DNA of 64,000 nt, taken from Mucilaginibacter sp. OK283 (lineage in GTDB: Bacteria > Bacteroidota > Bacteroidia > Sphingobacteriales > Sphingobacteriaceae). Under the pieces are notes generated by a model. It saw only the letters and a program-made list of their open reading frames with translations. It had not been told where the DNA came from and ran no database searches. The translations under genes were made by a program, and so were the position numbers. Each line of letters starts with the position of its first letter. Within the stretch, counting starts at the first letter, position 1. Shown piece after piece: positions 25,461 through 35,900 of the stretch. The stretch covers positions 492,254 to 556,253 of the forward strand of contig NZ_FODR01000004.1 in the NCBI RefSeq assembly GCF_900110415.1. Reading direction: 5' to 3'.

Positions 25461-26141
25461 ATGATGATGAAAAAATATACTGTTATACTGGTGTTGATTT
25501 TTGCAGGATGCACAGCTTCGCTTGCACAATCGGCGCCGGATAGTAATACCGGCGATAAGTACACCGCGGTAATTACGCAACGCGCCGCAAAAATTGTTGA
25601 TGTGTTAAATATTAGCGACTCGGTGAAGTACAAAAAGGTGCGCGATATTATAGTTGACCAGTACCGAAATCTTAATGATATATACAACGACAGGAACGCT
25701 AAAAACAAAGCAATTAAACAACAGTTTGCCGATGATAAAGCGGCAGCGGTAACCAAAACCGCAGATGTGGATAGTGGGATGGTTAAACAGCTGAGCGTGC
25801 TGCACGGCCAATACCTTTCAAAATTAACTGCCGAACTAAATGCCGACCAGGTGGATAAAGTAAAGGATGGCATGACTTACCGCATTTACCCCATAACGTA
25901 CACCGCTTATTTAGATGAGATACCTAACCTTTCCAGCCTGCAAAAAGATAAAATAAAAGGCTGGTTGCTGGAAGCGCGTGAAAATGCTATAGATGCGGAA
26001 TCGTCAGAGAAAAAGCACGCCTGGTTTGGCAAATTTAAGGGCCGTATCAATAATTACCTGTCGGCGCAGGGATACGACATGAAGAAGGAAGGCGAGGAGT
26101 GGCAAAAACGGATTAAAGAAAGGGCTGCTACAAACAAATAA
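25461..26141 (+). CDS. DUF3826-family secreted protein, first copy
   Basis: A 226-residue exported protein (signal peptide with CTASLAQS near residue 20; the Cys in IFAGC makes a lipoprotein possible). The mature part is charged and probably all-helical, with two repeats of a pattern around ISDSVKYKKVRDIIVDQYRNL and LSSLQKDKIKGWLLEARENA. It matches a second protein in this locus (47350), sharing helices at the same order: LxxxxxxKIxxxLxxARExAxD and FxxxKxxxxxYLxxxG. I assign both to DUF3826, which is often found in pectin loci and has no known function. It is the first gene of the operon, directly upstream of susC. It may bind glycan or help fold the surface complex. Confidence 0.8.
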   Translation: MMMKKYTVILVLIFAGCTASLAQSAPDSNTGDKYTAVITQRAAKIVDVLNISDSVKYKKVRDIIVDQYRNLNDIYNDRNAKNKAIKQQFADDKAAAVTKTADVDSGMVKQLSVLHGQYLSKLTAELNADQVDKVKDGMTYRIYPITYTAYLDEIPNLSSLQKDKIKGWLLEARENAIDAESSEKKHAWFGKFKGRINNYLSAQGYDMKKEGEEWQKRIKERAATNK

Positions 26142-26213
26142 CTAAAAAAGTAGGGTTGATAAAGTGAGAAGTATTGCCTGAACATCAATTATAACCAATT
26201 AATTAACAGAATT

Positions 26214-26240
26214 ATGAAATTCAATTCCATGAGTTTATGA
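26214..26240 (+). promoter_or_regulatory. Eight-codon leader ORF overlapping the susC start
   Basis: ATG at 26214 opens an eight-codon frame (MKFNSMSL) whose TGA (26238-26240) overlaps the ATG of susC (26237) as ATGA. If translated, ribosomes ending here could restart on susC. It may be chance; the arrangement is shown by the sequence, the function is not. Confidence 0.2.
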
Positions 26241-29200
26241 GAAAATTTTTCCTCTTATTTTCGATATTGCTGATTATCAGTAGTATGTTAAAGGCCCAAA
26301 CCCGAACCGTAACCGGCAAGGTGGTGAGCAGCGACAAAAACGAACCCCTGATAGGCGTTTCTGTTCAGGTAAAAGGGAGCACAGCCGGTACCACAACCGA
26401 TACCAGTGGCAGGTATTCTATTAAAGTTACCAACTTACAAAGCGTGGTAATCAAAGTACAGTACATTGGCTACTCGTTCCAGGAAAAAACATTAAATGTT
26501 GGCGAAATGAATGCCGATTTTAAAATGGTACCCACATCAAGCAATCTTGACGAGGTGGTGATAGTTGGTTACGGAACCCAAAAAAGAAGTCACCTTACCG
26601 GCGCTGTTGAAACCGTAGATATGACGAAGATACAAGATATCCCAACAACCAATCTTGCTGCCGCGCTAAAGGGTACCAACGCCGCGGTTGGCGTATCCGG
26701 CGGTACGGCAAGGCCTGGGCAAAATGCCTCCATTACTATTCGTAACCCCATTTTCCTGGCAAAAGATGGTGGCAGCACCGATCCTTTATACATTATTGAC
26801 GGAGCCAAGCGCACACTTTCAGACTTTAACCTGCTGGATCAGAGCGAGGTTGAAAATATCTCGATTTTGAAAGACGCCGCGGCCGCCATTTACGGTATCG
26901 AGGGAGCCAATGGCGTAATCATTGTAAAAACAAAACGGGGTCACTCTGGTCAGCCAAAAATAAGCTTTAGCGCGTCGGCAGGTTCGGCTGATGCGGTTCA
27001 ATTGCCTAAAATGATGTCGGGCCTACAACTGGCAACCTGGTTAAATGATTATGAACAAGGCCTGAACGGGTTTAACATAACCCCTGATGGCTATATAGGC
27101 GGAGATTTAACAAAAAAAGACCTTAACTATTATACTCCTGATGAACTGGCCTATTTTGCCGATAACAACAACAACTTTTTAAAACAGGCGTTCCACCCGG
27201 CCTTAGTTGAGCGTGGAGCAGTTAACGTTAGTGGCGGTAACGATAAGGTTACTTATTTTGCCGGCGCAAATTATGTTAATCAAAACTCCAACTTCTCGGG
27301 TGTTAATACCAACCGTTTTGGTTTTCGCGGTAGTGTTGATGCAAAACTGACGCAAGGCTTAAAGCTTAGCTTATCGCTAAGCGAAGATGTATCCAAAAGC
27401 AAAAGCTATTGGTACAAACTGTCTGGCACATCAGAAAGTCTTGACAACGACTTTTTATCACTAAACCAGGCACCGCCATGGCAGCAATATTTTATAGATG
27501 GCCATCCGGTATACCTCAGCTCAAGAACAGCTACCGATAATATTAACTTTTTTGCAGTACAAAACTCAAATAATTATACCAGTAGCAATAATTACATTAT
27601 GAATGCGCTGGCTAACCTAAGCTACGATATTCCGGGTGTAAAAGGCTTATCTGCAAATGTGAGTTATAACAGGAATATCAATAATAACTTCAGTAAGCAA
27701 TACGGTACAAGCTTTGTTTATTACCAATACTCGGGTACCGGCTCAAATAACCATATACCGGGGGGCACAATTGTGGGTACACCCACAATAAAAAACGGGG
27801 ATAGGGTAAGGCTAACGCCAAGCATTACGGATAATTACCAGTTTAACGTCAGCCTTAACTATAACCGTATTTTTGGTAAGCACGAAATATCATTTATTGC
27901 CCTTTATGAGCAATATGAAACCAGTTTTGAAGGCGTAAACGCCGAGGCTGACGGCGTAATACTTAACGGTAAAGACAACCAGAACTTTACAACCGGCGCA
28001 CAATCATCAAACCAGGCATCTTCTATTAGTGAAGGTGGTAAACAGGCTTACGCAGCCCGTTTAAATTATGGTTATGCGGATAAATACCTGGTTGAATTAT
28101 CGTTAAGGGCCGATGCCAATACCAATTTTCCTCCGGGAAACCAATGGGGATATTTTCCGTCGGGTTCTGTTGGATGGGTGGTATCCAAAGAAGATTTCTT
28201 TAAAAATGTTTCTTTTGTCGATTTCTTCAAGCTAAGGGCTTCCGTGGGTTCGTTGGGTAGTTATAACACAAAAGCATACCAATACGCTGTAAATTACAAA
28301 ATTGGTACCGGAAGCGGCGGTGGCGCCGTATTTGGCGGCAACAACGCCGATAAAGGTATAGGCTTAACAACCAACATTGCTATTGCCAATCCTGATTATA
28401 CCTGGGACCACGACACCAAAACGAACTACGGGATCGACCTTCGTTTCCTCAACAATCGTTTATCGGCCACTGCCGATTATTTCTGGGACCATCACTATAA
28501 TATGCTGGCCAGTTTAAACTCATCGGTTCCGGTTACAGTTGGGGCCACGCCTTCAACAGAAAACTACGGCAGCATCAACACATTCGGTTACGAGGTGAGT
28601 GTATCATGGAAAGACCATATAGGTAAAAACTGGACCTACAATGTTAGCCCGTTTTTTACCTGGAGCGATAATAAGTACCTGAAATATGACCTGGCTTCCG
28701 GCTTGGCCGGCACCTTCCAGGATTTAACTAATAAATCAGGAGATCAGGGTACATTGGGTTATAAATCATTAGGTATTATCAGGACACAGGCCGATGCCGA
28801 CGCGATTATTGCAGAACGTGCAACCGCGGCAGGCGGAGCTGGTAACGTAACTATCATGTCGCAGGCGGTTAAGCCTGGTATGTTAAACTTCCAGGATTTG
28901 AATGGCGATGGTATAATTGATTCGAAAGATTTACAGTTCCTTGGTCATAAATCCAATAATCATTATTCCATGGGCTTTAACTTCGGCGGCTCCTATAAAT
29001 CACTAAGTTTAAATGTAATCATGGGTTTATCATGGGGCGGCACAGCATCAATTGAAGGAGCGGCAACCAAACAGGCTACCGCTTCAGAAAATCGCCCGGT
29101 TTTCTGGGCTGATCACTGGACACCAACCAACACTGAAGCAAAATATCCGGCGCCGTATTATTATCAAACTTATGCCGTAACAACCGATTTTTGGTTTGTG

Positions 29201-29422
29201 AGCCCGGTTACCTGGAATATTTCGAGCGCTAATTTAAGCTATGCTTTGCCCGATAATATTTCAAAAAAACTTGGTATGGCCAGTGTAAGGGCATATGTAG
29301 TAGCAACTAATCCGGTTTCGTTTTTAAATCCGTATCCAAACAGTTACCGAAGCCAGTCGACGCCATTTACTTCATATCCCAACCTTCGTACAATATCTTT
29401 TGGTTTAAACTTAGGTTTTTAA
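26237..29422 (+). CDS. SusC/RagA-type TonB-dependent outer-membrane transporter
   Basis: A 1061-residue glycan importer. The signal peptide (ending SSMLKAQ) is followed by a carboxypeptidase-D-regulatory-like domain (about 23-98; VTGKVVSSDKNEPLIGVSV). A TonB-box-like stretch LDEVVIVGYGTQKRS is at 104-118. The plug domain (to about 235) contains DPLYIIDGAKR and NISILKDAAAAIYG, the usual SusC motif. The long beta-barrel ends RTISFGLNLGF with the terminal aromatic required for assembly. There is no STN domain, so it is not of the sigma-coupled type. It pairs with SusD 11 nt downstream to import oligosaccharides across the outer membrane. Confidence 0.96.
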   Translation: MRKFFLLFSILLIISSMLKAQTRTVTGKVVSSDKNEPLIGVSVQVKGSTAGTTTDTSGRYSIKVTNLQSVVIKVQYIGYSFQEKTLNVGEMNADFKMVPTSSNLDEVVIVGYGTQKRSHLTGAVETVDMTKIQDIPTTNLAAALKGTNAAVGVSGGTARPGQNASITIRNPIFLAKDGGSTDPLYIIDGAKRTLSDFNLLDQSEVENISILKDAAAAIYGIEGANGVIIVKTKRGHSGQPKISFSASAGSADAVQLPKMMSGLQLATWLNDYEQGLNGFNITPDGYIGGDLTKKDLNYYTPDELAYFADNNNNFLKQAFHPALVERGAVNVSGGNDKVTYFAGANYVNQNSNFSGVNTNRFGFRGSVDAKLTQGLKLSLSLSEDVSKSKSYWYKLSGTSESLDNDFLSLNQAPPWQQYFIDGHPVYLSSRTATDNINFFAVQNSNNYTSSNNYIMNALANLSYDIPGVKGLSANVSYNRNINNNFSKQYGTSFVYYQYSGTGSNNHIPGGTIVGTPTIKNGDRVRLTPSITDNYQFNVSLNYNRIFGKHEISFIALYEQYETSFEGVNAEADGVILNGKDNQNFTTGAQSSNQASSISEGGKQAYAARLNYGYADKYLVELSLRADANTNFPPGNQWGYFPSGSVGWVVSKEDFFKNVSFVDFFKLRASVGSLGSYNTKAYQYAVNYKIGTGSGGGAVFGGNNADKGIGLTTNIAIANPDYTWDHDTKTNYGIDLRFLNNRLSATADYFWDHHYNMLASLNSSVPVTVGATPSTENYGSINTFGYEVSVSWKDHIGKNWTYNVSPFFTWSDNKYLKYDLASGLAGTFQDLTNKSGDQGTLGYKSLGIIRTQADADAIIAERATAAGGAGNVTIMSQAVKPGMLNFQDLNGDGIIDSKDLQFLGHKSNNHYSMGFNFGGSYKSLSLNVIMGLSWGGTASIEGAATKQATASENRPVFWADHWTPTNTEAKYPAPYYYQTYAVTTDFWFVSPVTWNISSANLSYALPDNISKKLGMASVRAYVVATNPVSFLNPYPNSYRSQSTPFTSYPNLRTISFGLNLGF

Positions 29423-29433
29423 ATCTTAAAAAA

Positions 29434-31257
29434 ATGAAAACATTAAAATCACTAAATATAATATCGGCAATTGTTTTAGTAACGTTATCCGTGCTGCTAA
29501 CAAATTGCAAGAAGGTTCTTATGAAAGAGGATCTGCAGTATACCACACCCACCGAAGTTTTTAACGATTCGACGCTGGCTATATTAAATATCAATTATAT
29601 ATACTCGGCAAATCAGCCGGCATGGTTTGGCAGTACCGGTGGCGCTTTGGGCGGCGGTGGCGCCATGTGCGATGAATTTTACGGCGATAACGCCTTTGTT
29701 AAGGGTACCGTGAATATTGAAACCGTTGGCGATATTGGTACTGCTGTATCGGTAAGTAATAATTACGGCAAAATAAGGGTTATCAATACCACGCTGGCCA
29801 GCCTTGCAACAAGTACATTACCGCAAGGGACAAAAAACAGGTACCGTGCCCAGGTTTTATTTTGGAGAGCTTTCAGATATTTTGACCTTGCCAGGTTATA
29901 TGGTGGCGTGCCATTAGTGCTAACGCCCCTGCAGGCCATAGGCGCCGAGGCCAAGAATGCGGCTTTGCTGCCACGCAACAGCACGTCAGAATGTTTTAAG
30001 CAAATAGTGAGCGATTTGGATACCTGCATAAAATATTTGCCGGGCAAATGGACAGGTTCTGATTACGGTCGTATTACTTCGGGTGCGGTTGCGGCTTTTA
30101 AAGGCAGGGTGTTGTTAACCTACGCCAGCCCGCAGTTTAACCCTTCAAATGACCCAACCCGCTGGCAGGCAGCAAAAGTAGCCAATGATGCAGCCATCCA
30201 AACGCTTACTACAAACGGATATGGGCTTTATCCCTCGTATGATGGTTTATGGTTTGTAAAGGGAGTAGCCAACACCGAAGCCGTAATGGTTACCGAATAT
30301 AATAACCAAACAGATGATAATGGCACAAACCCCAATGGATACGATAATGCTACCAGGCCGGCATACTTGGGCACAAAAGGCGGTTCAAATCAGCCAACGT
30401 GGGATATGGTGAAGAGCTATCCAATGCTTGATGGTGCTGCCCCGGGTACTTCAGCAAAGTATACCTATTCTGATAATACGTTTTTTGATAACCGCGACCC
30501 GCGGTTTAACCTTACGATAGCTTACAATGGCTGCAAATGGCCACTTTTGGGCAACACCAATTACAGGCTGTGGACATACTTTTACTACAGCAATGCCGCC
30601 GGTACAAGTACAAAATCTACCGAGCCTACGTCGCCAACCGGAAGCGGTTTTTACTTGCGCAAAGCTATTGATCCTTCAATTTCATTAAGTAACACGCAAT
30701 ATATTGGTACCGACTGGATTGAGATACGCTATGCCGAGGTATTGCTTAACCAGGCCGAATGCGCGGCTGCTTTAGGCGATGTTACCACAGCTTATACCAA
30801 TTTGGTTGCCTTAAGGAAAAGGGCTGGTGTTGAAGCGGGCGCCGATAATTTGTACGGCCTGCAGGCAGGTATGGGCGCCGATCAAATGATAAGCGCTATC
30901 ATGACCGAGCGACAAATTGAATTGGCCTTTGAGGGTAAAAGATACTGGGATTTGCGCCGCAGGAAATTACTGGAAAGTACTTTAAATGGCAAAAAGAGAA
31001 CGGGCGTTACTATCACACTAAATAATACAGGCACAGGTAAGGACTACCTGCTATTAACCCGCGATGCTTTGGCAAATACATCTTTAGATGATCTTTATAC
31101 CACATCGTTTACCGTTAAATCAAAAACGCTGGATACTTATAACCTTGCAGTACAATCTGAAGATTATTATTTTGGCATACCTACGGCAGCGCTGCAAAAC
31201 AATTCAAATTTATTGCAAACCAATACCTGGGGCGGCGCATTTGACCCTTTGAAATAA
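29434..31257 (+). CDS. SusD/RagB-type surface glycan-binding lipoprotein
   Basis: A 607-residue lipoprotein with a lipobox at LLTNC (Cys25). It has the SusD fold signature: TPR-like helices (YRAQVLFWRAFRYFDLARLYGGVPLVL at about 145-171) and the C-terminal RagB/SusD part (DWIEIRYAEVLLNQAECAA, then ERQIELAFEGKRYWDLRRRK). It acts as the lid of the SusC transporter and binds the glycan at the surface. It lies immediately downstream of susC and 59 nt upstream of the pectate lyase gene. The length is slightly above average for the family. Confidence 0.95.
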   Translation: MKTLKSLNIISAIVLVTLSVLLTNCKKVLMKEDLQYTTPTEVFNDSTLAILNINYIYSANQPAWFGSTGGALGGGGAMCDEFYGDNAFVKGTVNIETVGDIGTAVSVSNNYGKIRVINTTLASLATSTLPQGTKNRYRAQVLFWRAFRYFDLARLYGGVPLVLTPLQAIGAEAKNAALLPRNSTSECFKQIVSDLDTCIKYLPGKWTGSDYGRITSGAVAAFKGRVLLTYASPQFNPSNDPTRWQAAKVANDAAIQTLTTNGYGLYPSYDGLWFVKGVANTEAVMVTEYNNQTDDNGTNPNGYDNATRPAYLGTKGGSNQPTWDMVKSYPMLDGAAPGTSAKYTYSDNTFFDNRDPRFNLTIAYNGCKWPLLGNTNYRLWTYFYYSNAAGTSTKSTEPTSPTGSGFYLRKAIDPSISLSNTQYIGTDWIEIRYAEVLLNQAECAAALGDVTTAYTNLVALRKRAGVEAGADNLYGLQAGMGADQMISAIMTERQIELAFEGKRYWDLRRRKLLESTLNGKKRTGVTITLNNTGTGKDYLLLTRDALANTSLDDLYTTSFTVKSKTLDTYNLAVQSEDYYFGIPTAALQNNSNLLQTNTWGGAFDPLK

Positions 31258-31316
31258 GATACATAAATGGACGCTCATTTAAAGAGCCCTATTTTTAAGA
31301 TAATATCAAATTAAAC

Positions 31317-32978
31317 ATGAAGAAACACACAGCCTTATTTATAGTTGCGGCAGCGTTGGGGTTTGCAAAGCCCGCGTTTGCCCAATACCCCGAGGTCCCT
31401 CAGAAGGTAAAAGACGAGAGTGAAGCATTAATGAAAGAGGCTACCCGCCGTTCAGACTCGGCCTGGCAAATTGCGTTGCCCATAATAAAAGCCGATCAAA
31501 GGCGGGGTAAGGTTTATGTGCCCTGGGCAGGAAGGCCGACTGATTTGCCACAGGCAAAAATCCCGGCGTTCCCCGGGGCCGAAGGCGGCGGCAAATTTAC
31601 CTATGGCGGTCGTGGCGGTAAGGTTTATGTGGTTACCAGCCTTGAAGATAGCGGCCCGGGCACCTTGCGCGAAGCCTGCGAAAAAGGTGGTGCGCGTATA
31701 GTAGTATTTAATGTTGCAGGTATTATCCGTATAAAAACGCCCATTATAGTGAGGGCGCCATACATCACTATTGAAGGGCAAACTGCGCCCGGTGACGGTG
31801 TTTGTATTGCCGGCGAATCATTTTGGGTAAATACCCACGATGTAATTATCCGTTACATGCGTTTCCGCCGTGGCGAAACAAACGTTGGGCGCAGGGATGA
31901 TGCATTGGGCGGTAATCCTGTAGGTAATATTATTGCCGATCACGTATCAGCAAGCTGGGGGCTTGATGAAAACTTTTCGATGTACAGGCACATGTTTGAT
32001 CCGGGCGATGGTTCAAAAGAAGAAAAGTTGGGTACGGTGAATATCACCATCCAAAACTGTATCTATTCTGAATCGTTGGATTACTGGAATCATGCTTTTG
32101 GCAGCACTACAGGGGGCGAAAACAGCTCTTTGATGCGTAACCTTTGGGCCGATAACACCGGCCGCAACCCATCGGTAGGCTGGAATGGGGTTTATAATTT
32201 TGTAAACAATGTGGTATTTAACTGGCACCACCGCTCGATGGATGGCGGCGATTATACTACAAACTATAACGTTATCAATAACTACTTTAAACCCGGCCCG
32301 GTGACACCCAAAAACGAACCTGTCGGGCACAGGATACTGAAACCCGAATCGGGCAGGAGCAAACTGAAGGAGAAATTTTTTGGCAGGGTATACGCTGTGG
32401 GTAACATCATGGAAGGCTATCCTGAGGTAACTAAAGATCCATGGAACGGTGGTATCCAGGTTGAAGGGCCGGGAGGTAAGGAGTTACCTGATGCAGGTGA
32501 GTATAAAGATTACATAAAATCGGATGTTCCGTTCCCAATGCCGTCTTTAACTATCATGTCGGCTACGGATGCCTATAAATTTGTGATTGCTAATGCGGGC
32601 GCCACACTTCCCAAGCGCGACCCGGTTGATGTACGCATTACAGAACAGGCGCGTACCGGAAAAATTGTATATAAAGAGGTGGAAACCGATACCGCTTTCC
32701 AGTTTAAAGTGCGCAAGTTACCTAAGGATTCTTATAAATTAGGCATCATCACTGCTCCATGGCAGGTTGGCGGATATCCCGACTATAAAGGTACGCCATA
32801 CAAAGATTCGGATAACGACGGTTTACCTGATGCCTGGGAAATTGCACATGGCCTTAACCCTAAAGATGGCGGCGATTCGGCTTTGCCGGCAAAAAATGGC
32901 GGTGGTTATACCAATATAGAGGTATATTTAAATACCGTGGCGCTTAAAGGAGAAAAGAAACTGGCTGCGTTAAAATAA
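31317..32978 (+). CDS. PL1-family pectate lyase
   Basis: A 553-residue secreted polysaccharide lyase (signal peptide ending AKPAFAQ). The parallel beta-helix begins at FPGAEGGGKFTYGGRGGKVY (about residue 85). It carries TSLEDSGPGTLREA, the conserved catalytic-Arg region IIRYMRFRRGE (about 178-187) and the DHVSASWGLDEN segment (about 208-219) typical of bacterial PL1. The C-terminus has a DSDNDGLPDAWE calcium-binding thrombospondin-3-like motif (about 498-509). The enzyme cuts alpha-1,4-galacturonan by beta-elimination, probably at the homogalacturonan backbone that carries the side chains attacked by the other enzymes here. It sits right behind susCD. Confidence 0.92.
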   Translation: MKKHTALFIVAAALGFAKPAFAQYPEVPQKVKDESEALMKEATRRSDSAWQIALPIIKADQRRGKVYVPWAGRPTDLPQAKIPAFPGAEGGGKFTYGGRGGKVYVVTSLEDSGPGTLREACEKGGARIVVFNVAGIIRIKTPIIVRAPYITIEGQTAPGDGVCIAGESFWVNTHDVIIRYMRFRRGETNVGRRDDALGGNPVGNIIADHVSASWGLDENFSMYRHMFDPGDGSKEEKLGTVNITIQNCIYSESLDYWNHAFGSTTGGENSSLMRNLWADNTGRNPSVGWNGVYNFVNNVVFNWHHRSMDGGDYTTNYNVINNYFKPGPVTPKNEPVGHRILKPESGRSKLKEKFFGRVYAVGNIMEGYPEVTKDPWNGGIQVEGPGGKELPDAGEYKDYIKSDVPFPMPSLTIMSATDAYKFVIANAGATLPKRDPVDVRITEQARTGKIVYKEVETDTAFQFKVRKLPKDSYKLGIITAPWQVGGYPDYKGTPYKDSDNDGLPDAWEIAHGLNPKDGGDSALPAKNGGGYTNIEVYLNTVALKGEKKLAALK

Positions 32979-32991
32979 TTATAATATAGTA

Positions 32992-35900
32992 ATGTTAAGA
33001 TTTTGGGTAAGTAGGTTTATATTTATGTTGGTTGGAGGTATGCTTTTGCATGCCTCCTTATTTGCTCAAAAAAAGAAACAAAGCAAACCACAGTCACCTG
33101 TTGTTGCCGAAAAAAAGGGCAAGCTTGTTTATGCAGTAACCCCTAATGGCGACCGTATTCCAGATTATTCATACTGCGGCTATATGGCTTCTGAACAGGC
33201 CATACCTAATGTGCCTGTACGCATTGTAGTGCCACTAAAGCCCGGCGATGCAACGCTCAGAATTCAGTCGGCAATTGATTACGTAGCTGCTTTACAGCCT
33301 GATAAACAGGGAATCCGTGGCGCGGTATTGCTAAACAAAGGTGTATATCAGGTTAAGGGTAGTTTAAATATCAAAGCTTCGGGTGTGGTTTTACGCGGAA
33401 GCGGCATGGGCGCAAACGGTACCACATTGTTTGCCGCCGGTACGGATAGGGAAACATTCATCCGGGTTGCCGGCACTAAGGACAGGCAAACATCAAAAGA
33501 AATTAAAATTACAGACGCTTACGTGCCTGTAAATGCATCCGTTTTCCATATTGCCGATGGTGGTGCAATTAAAGCGGGCGATATGATCCTGGTACACCGC
33601 CCCAGCACGCAAGCCTGGATAAACACCATAAAAACCGACCATTTTGGTGGCGATTTAACAACGCTTGCCTGGAAACCCGGCGAGCGTGATATTTATTGGG
33701 ACCGTAAGGTAACAGCAGTTAATGGTAATACAATTACCATCGATGCTCCGCTTACTACTGCCTTAGATAGCGCGTTTGGCGGGGGCCTTATATCAGCTTA
33801 CACATGGCCAGGCCGCATCGCACAGGTTGGTATCGAAAACCTCGAACTGCAGTCGGCCTATGATCCCTCAAACCCTAAAGATGAAGCGCACCGCTGGATG
33901 GCTGTAACTATGGAAAATGTTACTGATGCCTGGGTAAGGCAGGTTACATTCAGGCATTTTGCCGGTTCGGCAGTATTTGTTTTGCCTACCGGTAACCGTA
34001 TTACTGTTGAGGATTGTAAATCATTGGCGCCGGTATCAGAAATTGGCGGGCAGCGACGAAATACATTTTTAACCATGGGTGGCCAAACGCTGTTTCAGCG
34101 CCTGTATACCGAAAATGGCTTTCACGATTTTGCCACAGGTTATTGCGCGCCCGGTCCTAACGCATTTGTGCAATGTATGGCGGTTCAATCAAATAGTTTT
34201 AGCGGCAGTATAGATAGCTGGGCTTCAGGTGTTTTATTTGATATTGCCAATATAGATGGGCAACCTTTAAGCTACCTTAACCGCGGCCAGGATGGGCAGG
34301 GAGCAGGATGGAATGCGGCAAACAGCCTGTTTTGGAATTGTACTGCTGCCCGGGTTGATTGCTATCAGCCGCCAACAGCGCAAAACTGGGCTTTTGGCAC
34401 CTGGGCGCAATTCGCCGGCGATGGCTATTGGGAAGAATCAAACAGTTCTATTAACCCGCGCAGCTTTTATTATGCTCAATTGGCCAACAGGCTAAATAAA
34501 GATGTGAGCAACCAGGCCAATATTTTATATCCGGCGACAGAACCATCAAGCAGCCCAACTGTTGAGCAGGCGGCCGAATTAATGGCCGCTGCCCGGAAAC
34601 CAGCTGTTACCATTAACGAATGGATTGATGAGGCCCCTAAAAGAAATCCCATCAATATTTCATCAACAGGAATAAAAAACATTGATCAGGTAGGGTATAA
34701 GCCGTCAGTTGGCGCCACGCCGGCCCCAAAAATGACGGTGCTTAACGGCTGGCTGGTACGTGGGAACACGGTATTGGCAGGTAAACATTTTGAAACACCC
34801 TGGTGGAACGGCACTGTCCATCCCGATTATACCGATAAGGAAGCCAAACCGGCCATTGCCCGTTGGGTGCCCGGCCAGACCGGGACAGGACTTACCGACG
34901 ATTTAAACGATGTAGCTGGCTGGATGCTTCATGACAACATTATAACATTTGAGCATAATTATGGCTTATGGTATGATCGCCGCCGCGATGATCATGAACG
35001 CATCCGCAGGATGGACGGCGACGTTTGGGCGCCATTTTATGAACTGCCTTTTGCCCGCAGCGGTAAAGAGTTAGCCTACGATGGCTTAAGCAAATACGAC
35101 CTCACTAAATACAACACCTGGTACTGGAGCCGTTTAAAACAATTTGCCGACCTGGCCGATCTGAAAGGTTTGGTACTGGTACATCAAAATTATTTTCAGC
35201 ATAATATTATTGAAGCCGGTGCACACTATACCGATTTTCCATGGCGCACTGCCAACAACATCAACGGTAGCGGTTTCCCCGAACCGGTTCCTTACGCGGG
35301 TGATAAACGCCAGTTTATGGCCGAGCAGTTTTATGATGAAACTAACCCAGTGCGGCGTAAGTTTCACCAGGCTTATATTAACAAATGCATGGATAATTTT
35401 GCGGGCAATAACGGTGTAATTCAGTTGATTGGAGCTGAGTTCACCGGCCCGCTCCATTTTATGCAGTTTTGGGTAGAAACCGTTAAGCAATGGGAAACTA
35501 CCCGTAAACACAAAGAAATTATTGGCCTTAGCGCCACCAAGGATGTGCAGGATGCCATCCTTGCCGATCCTTCAAAAGCATCGGTTATCAATGTGATCGA
35601 CATTCGTTACTGGTATTACCAGGCCAACGGCGCGGCATATGAACCCATTGGCGGCCAAAGCCTTGCCCCGCGCCAGCAGGCCCGCATTTTAAAACCCAAA
35701 GCAACATCTTTTGAGCAGGTTTATCGTGCCGTACATGAGTACCGCACTAAATATCCCGATAAAGCTGTGCTGTTTTCTGCCGATGGATACGATCATTTTG
35801 GCTGGGCTGTATTTATAGCCGGCGGCTCATTGCCTGTATTACCGGCCGGTACAGATAAACAGTTTTTAAATGCGGCAAGCGGCATGAAGTCTGCTGAACT

